Source of the DNA: JBDTNL01 sp039933785
GTDB lineage: Bacteria; Acidobacteriota; Thermoanaerobaculia; Multivoradales; JAGPDF01
Length of the DNA: 64,000 nt
Direction: 5' to 3'
Assembly (NCBI GenBank): GCA_039933785.1
Contig: JBDTNL010000001.1
Span: 62,001-126,000 of the forward strand
Of this stretch, positions 18,236 through 25,012 are shown piece after piece. Below the pieces are notes generated by a model. That model did not search any database, was not told the DNA's origin, and saw nothing but the letters and a program-made list of their open reading frames with translations. The position numbers were made by a program, and so were the translations under genes. The stretch's first letter is position 1; the number at the start of each line of letters is the position of its first letter.

Positions 18236-18264
18236 TTCGCAATTCATGAGCCTTTGCCTATAAT
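18236..18264 (+). promoter_or_regulatory. Internal promoter before infC
   Basis: TTCGCA (18236) and a perfect TATAAT (18259) are separated by 17 bases in the 64-base thrS-infC gap. Predicted start near 18271. It would let infC, rpmI and rplT be expressed apart from thrS, as is known for this operon in other bacteria. Confidence 0.6.
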
Positions 18265-18279
18265 CGGGACTTCTGCGCC

Positions 18280-18289
18280 TTAGGGGGTG
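18280..18289 (+). promoter_or_regulatory. Extended Shine-Dalgarno that positions the infC start
   Basis: TTAGGGGGTG matches the anti-Shine-Dalgarno over about eight positions, counting one G-U pair. It is 10 bases from the ATC at 18298 but only 4 from CTG 18292, and no ATG, GTG or TTG lies at a workable distance in the right frame. Confidence 0.6.
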
Positions 18290-18297
18290 GGCTGAGT

Positions 18298-18903
18298 ATC
18301 GACAAGACAACACGCATCAACGAAGGCATTCGTACCCGTGAAGTGCGCCTGATCGGCGCTCTCGGCGAGCAAATCGGAGTGGTTCTTACCGACGAAGCGC
18401 TGCGCATGGCGCGCGAGCAGATCCTCGACCTCGTCGAGGTTGCGCCGACCGCGAAGCCGCCAGTCTGCCGCATCATGGACTTCGGCAAGTTCCTCTACCA
18501 GCAGAAGAAGAAGGCCCAGGAGTCGCGCAAGAAGCAGAAGGTGTTCGTGGTCAAGGAAGTGAAATTCCGACCCAACATCGACGACCACGACTACGACTTC
18601 AAGCTGCGCAACGCGCTGCGCTTCCTGGAAGAAGGCGACAAAGTGAAGGCGACGGTCCAATTTCGCGGTCGCGAGATGGCCCGGACCGACCTGGGGTACA
18701 ATCTGCTCAACCGCGTCGCCAAGGATGTCGGCGAGGCCGGTATCGTCGAGTCGACCCCCGAGATGGCCGGCAACCGCATGCATTTGATCTTGGCGCCTGG
18801 CGCCAGGCCAAAACCGCGGAAGGTCACCAAGGTCGAAACGAAGCCCGAGAGCGGTGCGACTCAGCAGGCGAGTTCAGCGAGTTCAGCGAGTTCAGAGACT
18901 TAG
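18298..18903 (+). CDS. infC: Translation initiation factor IF-3, non-canonical start codon
   Basis: About 201 aa. Binds the 30S subunit and rejects poor start codons and non-initiator tRNA. The conserved N-domain opening (RINEGIRTREVRLIG) lies upstream of the first in-frame GTG (18343), so translation must begin earlier. ATC 18298 fits the strong Shine-Dalgarno best; CTG 18292 is the alternative. A rare start codon on infC is the known basis of IF-3 autoregulation (AUU in E. coli, AUC in Myxococcus). Other marks are PPVCRIMDFGKF and FRGREMA. The C-terminus ends in a low-complexity Ala/Ser tail encoded by a 9-base repeat. The stop overlaps the ribosome-binding site of rpmI. Confidence 0.93.
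   Translation: MDKTTRINEGIRTREVRLIGALGEQIGVVLTDEALRMAREQILDLVEVAPTAKPPVCRIMDFGKFLYQQKKKAQESRKKQKVFVVKEVKFRPNIDDHDYDFKLRNALRFLEEGDKVKATVQFRGREMARTDLGYNLLNRVAKDVGEAGIVESTPEMAGNRMHLILAPGARPKPRKVTKVETKPESGATQQASSASSASSET
18871..18897 (+). repeat. Three tandem 9-base repeats in the 3-prime end of infC
   Basis: AGTTCAGCG occurs at 18871-18879 and 18880-18888, with a variant AGTTCAGAG at 18889-18897. In frame they encode the Ala-Ser-Ser tail of IF-3. The repeat number may vary by slippage without changing the frame. Confidence 0.8.
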
Positions 18904-18913
18904 GAGAATTTTC

Positions 18914-19108
18914 GTGCCCAAGCAGAAGACTCACAAAGGCGCGGCCAAGCGGTTCAAGATCACCGGAACCGGTAAGGTCCGCCGCCACCAGTCGATGAAA
19001 AGCCACATCTTGACTAAGAAGACGTCAGCCAGAAAGCGGCATCTCCGCAAGTCGGTCGAGGCGCCTCCGGCAGCCTCGCGCATGATCAAGGAAATGCTGC
19101 ACAACTAG
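18914..19108 (+). CDS. rpmI: 50S ribosomal protein bL35
   Basis: 64 aa. Start GTG 18914 has AGGAG 7 bases upstream, immediately after the infC stop; the protein begins with the expected PKQKTHKGAAKRFKITGTGK. The whole family profile is present (RRHQSMKSHIL, KKTSARKRHLRK). A longer reading from 18854 would add 20 residues overlapping infC and is not supported. It is translated from the infC transcript. Confidence 0.95.
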   Translation: MPKQKTHKGAAKRFKITGTGKVRRHQSMKSHILTKKTSARKRHLRKSVEAPPAASRMIKEMLHN

Positions 19109-19252
19109 TTCCCCCTGGATCGCGCGCGGAACGGACCTGTCCGCCGCCGATCCCGGCCCCCGGTTCAGTCGAAGACACGTCGCGCTAGGCGCTCCGTGCA
19201 CCGCTGCGGGCCCTGACCGCTCCCCGATGGTGGAGCAGAAACGAGGTTCACG

Positions 19253-19690
19253 ATGGCTCGTGTCAAACGCGGCCCCAAGCGGGCTGCCAAACGTAAGAAG
19301 ATCCTCAAGCTTTCGAGCGGCTTTTTCGGCACCAAGGGCAATGCGCATCGCATGGCCAAACAGGCCGTCGACAAGGCGCTTGGCTATGCCTACGTCGATC
19401 GCCGCAAGAAGAAGCGCGACTTCCGGCGCCTGTGGATCCTGCGCATCAACGCCGCTGCGCGCCTCCACGGCATGTCCTACAACCGTCTGATTGCCGGCCT
19501 CAAGGCCGCGGGCAGCGCGCTCGATCGGAAGATGCTGGCCGATCTCGCCGTGCGCGACCCGAAGGGCTTCGGCGAGGTCGCAGCCGCCGCCGCGAAGGCA
19601 ATCGAAGGCACGCCGGCAGCGCCGGCCAGGACGAAGGCCAAGCCAGCCAAGACGTCGAAGCCGGCCAAGACGGCCAGAGCAGCCTCCTGA
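19253..19690 (+). CDS. rplT: 50S ribosomal protein bL20 with a C-terminal Ala/Lys-rich extension
   Basis: 145 aa against the usual 115-120. Residues 1-118 are canonical (ARVKRGPKRAAKRKKILK, GFFGTKGNAHRMAKQ, RRKKKRDFRRLWI, YNRLIAGLKAAG). The last 27 or so residues are a low-complexity tail of Ala, Pro, Lys and Thr, probably flexible. The 144-base gap after rpmI holds a small hairpin GCTCC/GGAGC just before the gene; L20 represses this operon in other bacteria, but I cannot identify a definite L20 leader here. Confidence 0.95.
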   Translation: MARVKRGPKRAAKRKKILKLSSGFFGTKGNAHRMAKQAVDKALGYAYVDRRKKKRDFRRLWILRINAAARLHGMSYNRLIAGLKAAGSALDRKMLADLAVRDPKGFGEVAAAAAKAIEGTPAAPARTKAKPAKTSKPAKTARAAS

Positions 19691-19716
19691 GCCGGAGCTT
19701 TTCCCGGCGGTAGGGC

Positions 19717-20769
19717 ATGTCCGACGCACCGAGTCCCGCGTCCCCGGTTTCTCTAGCGGCGGTCGACGAAATTCGTCGCCGCTTCGAGGATCGGGGTCCT
19801 TTCTCCTCGCGCGAGGAGTGGGAGCGGGTGCGCGTCGAATTGCTCGGCCGCAAGGGTGGCACCATTCGCTCTCTGCTCGAGTCGATCGGCCAGGTTCCGG
19901 CTGCGGAGCGCAAGTCCTTCGGGCAAAGAGTGAATGAGCTCAAGGCGCTCGTCGAGCGGCGGCTCGCCGAGGCCGACGAGCAGCTCCGCGCCGCCGAGCG
20001 TTCGGCGCTCGAGCGCCAGAGCTCGGTCGACGTCACGCTGCCTGGCCGGTCGCCTCAACTCGGGAGTCTGCACCCCGTCACCTTGGCGATGCGCGAGATC
20101 GAGCAGATATTCGCCGAGCTCGGCTATTCGGTGGCCGAAGGGCCCGAGGCGGAAGATGACCAGCACAACTTCGCGCTGCTGAATTTTCCGACCGACCATC
20201 CGGCGCGCGATACCCAGGACACCTTCTTCCTCGAAGACGGGCGTCTCCTGCGCACGCACACCTCGCCGGTGCAGATCCGCACCATGCTGTCGCGCCAGCC
20301 GCCGATCCGGATCATCTGCCCGGGCCGGGTGTACCGCCACGACAACGACCTGCGGCACTCGCCGATGTTCCACCAGATCGAGGGCCTGTGCGTGGCCGAG
20401 GGGATCTCGTTCGCCGATCTCAAGGGCACGCTCGACGCTTTCCTGAAGCGTTTGTTCAGTGGTGACACGCAAGTGCGCTTGCGGCCGAGCTTCTTCCCGT
20501 TCACCGAGCCCTCGGCCGAGGTCGATGTCACCTGTCAGATCTGCAAGGGCAAGGGCTGTCCGACGTGCTCGGGCAGCGGCTGGATGGAAATTCTTGGGTC
20601 CGGGATGGTCGATCCCCGCGTGCTGCGCAACTGCGGCATCGACCCGCGGCGCTACAGTGGCTTCGCCTTCGGCATGGGGGTCGATCGCATCGCCATGAAC
20701 CGCTACGGGATCGCCAACATCCGCCTGTTGTTCGAGAACGACGAACGCCTGCTGCGGCAGGTGCGGTGA
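19717..20769 (+). CDS. pheS: Phenylalanine--tRNA ligase, alpha subunit
   Basis: 350 aa. Catalytic subunit of the alpha2-beta2 enzyme that charges tRNA-Phe. It has an N-terminal coiled-coil arm (about 15-95), then the class II core: HPVTLAMREIEQIF, the motif 2 region GRVYRHDNDLRHSPMFHQIEG and the motif 3 region FAFGMGVDRIAM. A four-cysteine knuckle (CQICKGKGCPTC, about 270-281) precedes GWMEILGSGMV, as seen in many bacterial PheS. It sits 26 bases after rplT and 10 bases before pheT. Confidence 0.96.
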   Translation: MSDAPSPASPVSLAAVDEIRRRFEDRGPFSSREEWERVRVELLGRKGGTIRSLLESIGQVPAAERKSFGQRVNELKALVERRLAEADEQLRAAERSALERQSSVDVTLPGRSPQLGSLHPVTLAMREIEQIFAELGYSVAEGPEAEDDQHNFALLNFPTDHPARDTQDTFFLEDGRLLRTHTSPVQIRTMLSRQPPIRIICPGRVYRHDNDLRHSPMFHQIEGLCVAEGISFADLKGTLDAFLKRLFSGDTQVRLRPSFFPFTEPSAEVDVTCQICKGKGCPTCSGSGWMEILGSGMVDPRVLRNCGIDPRRYSGFAFGMGVDRIAMNRYGIANIRLLFENDERLLRQVR

Positions 20770-20779
20770 GAGGCTGAGC

Positions 20780-22918
20780 ATGCTGTTCTCGGTGGCATGG
20801 CTGGCGGACTTCGTCGATCTCAGTGAGTTCTGGTCGGGGACGCTGCGCCCGGAGGACCGGGCTGGAATCGCCCGCCTGGGGGACCGGCTGACGGCGCTGG
20901 GCCTGGCGGTCGAGGGCACACCCACTCACGAAGTGCAGGGCGCGGAGCCATTGCCGCTCCTGGATGTCGAAGTCACCACCAACCGGCCGGACGCCATGTG
21001 TCACTTCGGCCTGGCGCGCGAGTTGGCGGTGGCTCTTGGCCAGTCGTTGCGCGCGCCGCGCGCCGCGCTGCGCGAGAGCTCGGAACGCGCCTCGGCGCAC
21101 GTGCGCGTCGAGCTTGCCGATCCGGCGGCATGCCCGCGCTACGCCACGCGAATCATTCGCGGTGTGAAAATCGGCCCCAGCCCGGATTGGCTGCAGGAAC
21201 GCCTGCGTTCGATTGGACTGCGGCCGATCAACAATGTCGTCGACATCACCAACTACGTCCTCTGGGAGGCCGGCCAGCCCCTGCACGCCTTCGACCTGGC
21301 GAAGATCGCCGGTCCGGCCGGAGCACCGAAGCTGATCCAGGTGCGGCGAGCCCGCACCGGTGAGGCACTGCGTACACTCGACGGCGAAGTGCGCAAGCTC
21401 GATCCCAAGATACTGGTGATCGCCGATGCGGCCCGCGCCATCGCCCTCGGCGGCATCATGGGTGGCGCCGATACCGAAGTCACCGCGACCACCGTAGACG
21501 TGCTGCTCGAGAGCGCACACTTCGATCGCCGCACGGTGCGCGTGGGCGCGAAGGCGCTCGGCATGCACACCGACGCCAGTCACCGTTTCGAGCGCGGCAC
21601 CGACCCCGAGGGCTGCGCTTTTGCGGCCCGGCGGGCAGCGGCGCTGATCGCGGAGATCGCGGGCGGAGACGTGCTCGGCGACCCGGTCGAGGCGGTGTCG
21701 CCCGAGCATCTGGTGGCAGCTGCCAGTGGCATCCTGGATTTCCACCGTCTGAACCGATTCGTGGGCGTCGCCATTCCGAGTGACGAGGTGCGCCGTATCC
21801 TCACCGGCCTCGGATTCCGGATCGAAGCGATGGGCGACGAGGCCCTGCGCGTCAGCGTGCCGTCCTGGCGTCAGTATGACTTCGAGGTGCGCCAAGTCGA
21901 GCTTCGCGACGATGGCGCCGGTGCGGTCGAGGAGCAGGAGCTCTTCGAGGAAGTGCTCAGACACTACGGTTTCGATCGCGTCACGGCCACGCTACCGACG
22001 CTCTCGGGGCGAGATGCGGGCAGCAATTCGCTCCATGCACTGCGCCACCGAGTGCGCGACCACCTGCGGGCCTGCGGCCTGGCCGAGGTGATCAACTTTG
22101 CATTTTCGAGCAACGAAGCCGAGGCGCGGTACCCAGCGCTCTCGCGATCGGACGCGCCGCTTCGCTTGGTGAATCCCATTGCCGAGAGTCATGCGGTTCT
22201 GCGCCGCTCAATGCTCCCCAATCTCGTCGAAAGCGCCGAGTTCAACTGGCGCCGTGGGGCCCGCTCGGTGCGGCAATTCGAGGCCGGGCATGTGTTCCCG
22301 GGTGGCAACGCCGCAGAAATCGACGCCGTCGGGATCCTTTTCGGCGGTGTCCTAGGCACGCCGTGGGAACGCCAGCACGAGCTCGATCTCTTCGACCTGA
22401 AGGGCGTCCTCGAGAGCTTGGCCGCCGACTGTGGCACGACACTCGAGGCTCGGCCAGTAACGCTCCCGGGTTTCTCGGCCGGGAGCTCCGCGGAGCTGGT
22501 GAACGTGCAGAGCGGAAGGATTGTTGGCTACTTCGGCCGGCTCGAAACGAGCGACGCACCCTTCCCACTGTTCGCCGCCGAGCTGCGCCTCGAGACTCTT
22601 GCCATGGGCGGCGGGCCCGTGCAGGTCGAGGTGCCGTCCCGCTATCCGGGTATCGCGGCCGACTTGACGCTTAGCCACCCGGTGGAAATCGGCTGGCAGG
22701 CGATCACCGCCGCGATCGTCGAGCGCCACATCGAAGATCTGCGTTCGGTGAGCCTGAAGGATCGCTACCAGGGCAAAGGTGTCCCGGAGGGCGCGGTCAA
22801 CACGACGATCTCCTTCTTCTACATGGCCGAAGATCGTTCCCTCACCCAGGAAGAAGTCAACGACCGCCACCTCGCGCTCGCGGCCGATTTGCGGGCGCGC
22901 TTCGGCTGGAAAACCTGA
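20780..22918 (+). CDS. pheT: Phenylalanine--tRNA ligase, beta subunit, short form lacking the N-terminal tRNA-binding domain
   Basis: 712 aa against about 790-800 for the standard bacterial form. The N-terminal block (VAWLADFVDL, LTALGLAVEG) is followed after only some 15 residues by LDVEVTTNRPDAMCHFGLAREL; the EMAP-type OB-fold that normally separates these (about 100 residues) is absent. The rest is complete: B3/B4 editing region (INNVVDITNYVLWEAGQPLHAF), B5 (HRFERGTDPEG), the catalytic-like domain and the C-terminal ferredoxin-like anticodon domain (LTLSHPVEIGW to RFGWKT). It forms the tetramer with PheS encoded just upstream. Confidence 0.95.
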   Translation: MLFSVAWLADFVDLSEFWSGTLRPEDRAGIARLGDRLTALGLAVEGTPTHEVQGAEPLPLLDVEVTTNRPDAMCHFGLARELAVALGQSLRAPRAALRESSERASAHVRVELADPAACPRYATRIIRGVKIGPSPDWLQERLRSIGLRPINNVVDITNYVLWEAGQPLHAFDLAKIAGPAGAPKLIQVRRARTGEALRTLDGEVRKLDPKILVIADAARAIALGGIMGGADTEVTATTVDVLLESAHFDRRTVRVGAKALGMHTDASHRFERGTDPEGCAFAARRAAALIAEIAGGDVLGDPVEAVSPEHLVAAASGILDFHRLNRFVGVAIPSDEVRRILTGLGFRIEAMGDEALRVSVPSWRQYDFEVRQVELRDDGAGAVEEQELFEEVLRHYGFDRVTATLPTLSGRDAGSNSLHALRHRVRDHLRACGLAEVINFAFSSNEAEARYPALSRSDAPLRLVNPIAESHAVLRRSMLPNLVESAEFNWRRGARSVRQFEAGHVFPGGNAAEIDAVGILFGGVLGTPWERQHELDLFDLKGVLESLAADCGTTLEARPVTLPGFSAGSSAELVNVQSGRIVGYFGRLETSDAPFPLFAAELRLETLAMGGGPVQVEVPSRYPGIAADLTLSHPVEIGWQAITAAIVERHIEDLRSVSLKDRYQGKGVPEGAVNTTISFFYMAEDRSLTQEEVNDRHLALAADLRARFGWKT

Positions 22919-22940
22919 AAGCGGAGTTAGGATTCAACGC

Positions 22941-23219
22941 ATGGCGATCGATTGGATGGAAACCCTCGAAGAGCGAGTCCGCGAGGCCGCGAAGGAGATT
23001 CGCCGCCTGCGTAGTGAGAACACTGACCTGCAGAAGCGCGTCGCTGCCCTCACCACGGAGCTCGAAGGGGCCCACAGTGACGCGCGCAAGCCGCGCCATG
23101 CTCCGTCCGAAGTCGATGCCGCCTGGGAGAAGGAGCGCGAGGAGGTCCGCGGCCGCGTCGAGCGACTGGTGAAGCAACTCGAGGGCCTGATCCAAGAGGC
23201 CGGCAGTAGCGAGAGCTAG
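22941..23219 (+). CDS. Small coiled-coil protein, ZapB-like
   Basis: 92 aa. From about residue 10 to the end it has a heptad-like pattern rich in Glu, Arg and Leu (RVREAAKEIRRLRSENTDLQKRV), indicating a continuous coiled coil with a Ser-rich end. Similar short proteins lie between pheT and zapA in other bacteria and are annotated ZapB-like, that is, FtsZ-ring linked. The start ATG 22941 is preceded by AGGA at a spacing of 8. Function in division is inferred from zapA, which lies 1.2 kb away beyond an opposed gene. Confidence 0.75.
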   Translation: MAIDWMETLEERVREAAKEIRRLRSENTDLQKRVAALTTELEGAHSDARKPRHAPSEVDAAWEKEREEVRGRVERLVKQLEGLIQEAGSSES

Positions 23220-23225
23220 AGCCGA

Positions 23226-24263
23226 CTAGGCACCCCGCGCGACCGATTCGAGGTCGCGCACGAAATCCGCCACGTCCTCGGCGGATGTATCCCAGGAACA
23301 GACGGCGCGAAAGCCGCCCCACTCGCTCTCGAAGTACAGTGGCCAGCCGCGGGTTTCCAACTCGCCGGCCTGAGCGGACGTGAGCGACATGAAGACCTCG
23401 TTGGCCTCGCAGGGATGCACCGGCCCGAGCCCGAGCCGCGCCACGCCAGCTGCCAAGCTTGCGGCGTGCTCGTTGGCACGCGTCGCGTAACGAAGCCAAG
23501 CCTCCGACTCGAGCATGCCCACCCACGGTGCGGCGATGAAGCGTTGCTTGCTCGCCAGCTGTCCCGTTTGCTTGCGCCGGAAGGCAAAGTCCTCGGCCGC
23601 CGCGGGATCGAAGAACACCAGTGCTTCCGAACCCATCATGCCGTTCTTCGTGCCGCCGAGGACGAGGGTATGCGCCCCCGCGGCCTGCGCGATCTCCGCT
23701 GGCGTCGCACCGAGACTGGCGCAAGCGTTGGCGAGTCGAGCGCCATCGAGGTGGAGCTTGAGACGATGTTGCCGGGCAACTCCCCGCAAGGCCTCGAGCT
23801 CGGATAGCGAATACACCGTGCCGAGTTCCGTGCACTGGGACAGGCTGAGCGCCGAGGGCTTGCCGACGTGGACGTCGTTCAAGGTGGCCCAACCCGCGAT
23901 TCCGGTCGGATCCAGCTTGCCCAATCGGGTCGCGAGCACCTGGAGCTGCAGGCCGTGCCCGAAGAAGCCGGGAGCGCCGCATTCGTCGGTGAGGACATGC
24001 GCGTTCGGTGTCACGCCGACGATCCCGTGCGGCGGACAGAGCGCCGCGAGCGCGAGTGCGTTCGCCGCCGTGCCGGTGAAAAGAAAAAACACCGCGCAGT
24101 CGGCAGCGCCTACCGCCTCGCGCACCAATTCGGTGGCGCGCGCCGTCCAGCGATCCTCGCCATACGCTGGCGCGTGATCTCGATTGGCCTCCTCGAGAGT
24201 GGCCCAAGCCTCGGGACAGACTCCGGATGTGTTGTCGCTGCGAAAGCCTCTTTGGCGAGCCAT
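23226..24263 (-). CDS. Low-specificity L-threonine aldolase, PLP-dependent
   Basis: 345 aa. Splits threonine or allo-threonine to glycine and acetaldehyde in the cytoplasm. Fold-type I aminotransferase-like family. Visible marks are RSDNTSGVCPEAW at the N-terminus, the PLP-binding lysine in VLGGTKNGMMGSEALVFF, and HLDGARLANA for cofactor contacts. The start was set at 24263 (MARQRGFRSDN) rather than the upstream in-frame codons because homologues begin there. It is convergent with the coiled-coil gene (6 bases apart) and divergent from zapA, so it interrupts the division-gene series. Confidence 0.9.
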   Translation of the reverse strand: MARQRGFRSDNTSGVCPEAWATLEEANRDHAPAYGEDRWTARATELVREAVGAADCAVFFLFTGTAANALALAALCPPHGIVGVTPNAHVLTDECGAPGFFGHGLQLQVLATRLGKLDPTGIAGWATLNDVHVGKPSALSLSQCTELGTVYSLSELEALRGVARQHRLKLHLDGARLANACASLGATPAEIAQAAGAHTLVLGGTKNGMMGSEALVFFDPAAAEDFAFRRKQTGQLASKQRFIAAPWVGMLESEAWLRYATRANEHAASLAAGVARLGLGPVHPCEANEVFMSLTSAQAGELETRGWPLYFESEWGGFRAVCSWDTSAEDVADFVRDLESVARGA

Positions 24264-24323
24264 GGAGAGGCAGGATAGCAAGCCGTCGCTCCCCGAAACG
24301 CCGCCAAAACGGGCCTCGAGAGG

Positions 24324-24353
24324 TTGCCGCCGGCGCGCCCGGTGGGCTAGACT
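24324..24353 (+). promoter_or_regulatory. Putative zapA promoter
   Basis: TTGCCG (24324) and TAGACT (24348) are 18 bases apart. Predicted start near 24360 gives a leader of about 50 bases before zapA. The sequence lies in the gap divergent to the threonine aldolase gene. Confidence 0.45.
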
Positions 24354-24411
24354 GCCTTCACCTAATCCGTTGGTAGCAGGAAACTTGCCGCCAGCGGACT
24401 CGGTCTCGAAC

Positions 24412-24735
24412 ATGGCGACTAAAAGCATCGATATCGAGATATTTGGCAGCACGTACCATGTTCGTGCCGAGCAGGATCGCGAGTACCTTCAGGAGCTCGC
24501 CGCTTCGGTCGACCGCAAGATGCGGGAGATCGCCGGCTCGGGGTCGAAGGTCGATCCCGGCCGGGTGGCAGTCCTGGCGGCGCTCAACCTAGCGGATGAA
24601 CTGTTCCGACAGCAGCGGCTGCGGGAAGGGGAACGGGTCAACATAGAGGAGACGGCGGCGCGTTTGGCCGAGGCGCTCGCAAGTGCGCTCGGCAGTGCCG
24701 CAGAAGGCTCTTTCAGGGTCAATGAGGGTCAGTGA
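24412..24735 (+). CDS. zapA: Cell division protein ZapA
   Basis: 107 aa. Binds and bundles FtsZ at the Z-ring. The N-terminal half is the globular ZapA domain (IDIEIFGSTYHVRAEQDREYLQELAASVDRK is diagnostic; residues about 4-34); the C-terminal half is helical and coiled-coil forming (VAVLAALNLADELF). The start at 24412 gives exactly this domain; earlier in-frame codons add unrelated sequence. The 6S RNA gene begins 5 bases after the stop, a common arrangement. Confidence 0.92.
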   Translation: MATKSIDIEIFGSTYHVRAEQDREYLQELAASVDRKMREIAGSGSKVDPGRVAVLAALNLADELFRQQRLREGERVNIEETAARLAEALASALGSAAEGSFRVNEGQ

Positions 24736-24739
24736 GTGT

Positions 24740-24933
24740 GCACCCCCTGGGTGGAACGTGATGAGTCCAGTCACTGAGGAACCTACACTTGTTTTCAGGG
24801 AGCTCAAGTCTCGTGGCGCCCGTGCATGCCCCGCTCGTACGGGGAAGCTAACGGCTCACGGCAAGGGCACCCACCTAATGCGTTGCAGGTTCTGAACGCG
24901 ACAGGGCTCGCACGAACCACCACAGGGGGTGCC
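24740..24933 (+). ncRNA. ssrS: 6S RNA, regulator of sigma-70 RNA polymerase
   Basis: About 194 bases closed by a perfect 10-bp terminal stem (GCACCCCCTG at 24740 with CAGGGGGTGC at 24923), extended by GTGG/CCAC. Internal blocks resemble E. coli 6S RNA in order: CCAGTCACTGAG (24767) beside CCAGTCCCCTGAG; GTGGCGCC then GCATGC; a CCCCG/CGGGG hairpin (24829-24844) followed by GAAGCTAA, like GAGAAGCCTTAA. The middle is a long rod with a central bubble that mimics an open promoter. It lies directly after zapA, the typical ssrS position. A short T-run (24934-24937) follows. Confidence 0.92.
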
Positions 24934-25012
24934 TTTTCGCTCCCTCTGTCCTTGAAGGAACGTCTCACCGACCCGCCCCTCCTCATCCGCCTGCTTGGCA
25001 GCGGGAGGAGTC

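Noticed and set aside
19109..19252. L20-type autoregulatory leader
   Set aside because: Only a small GCTCC/GGAGC hairpin was found; no convincing mimic of the L20 site on 23S rRNA.
20528..21964. 478-residue minus-strand frame opposite pheS/pheT
   Set aside because: Antisense to highly conserved synthetase genes.
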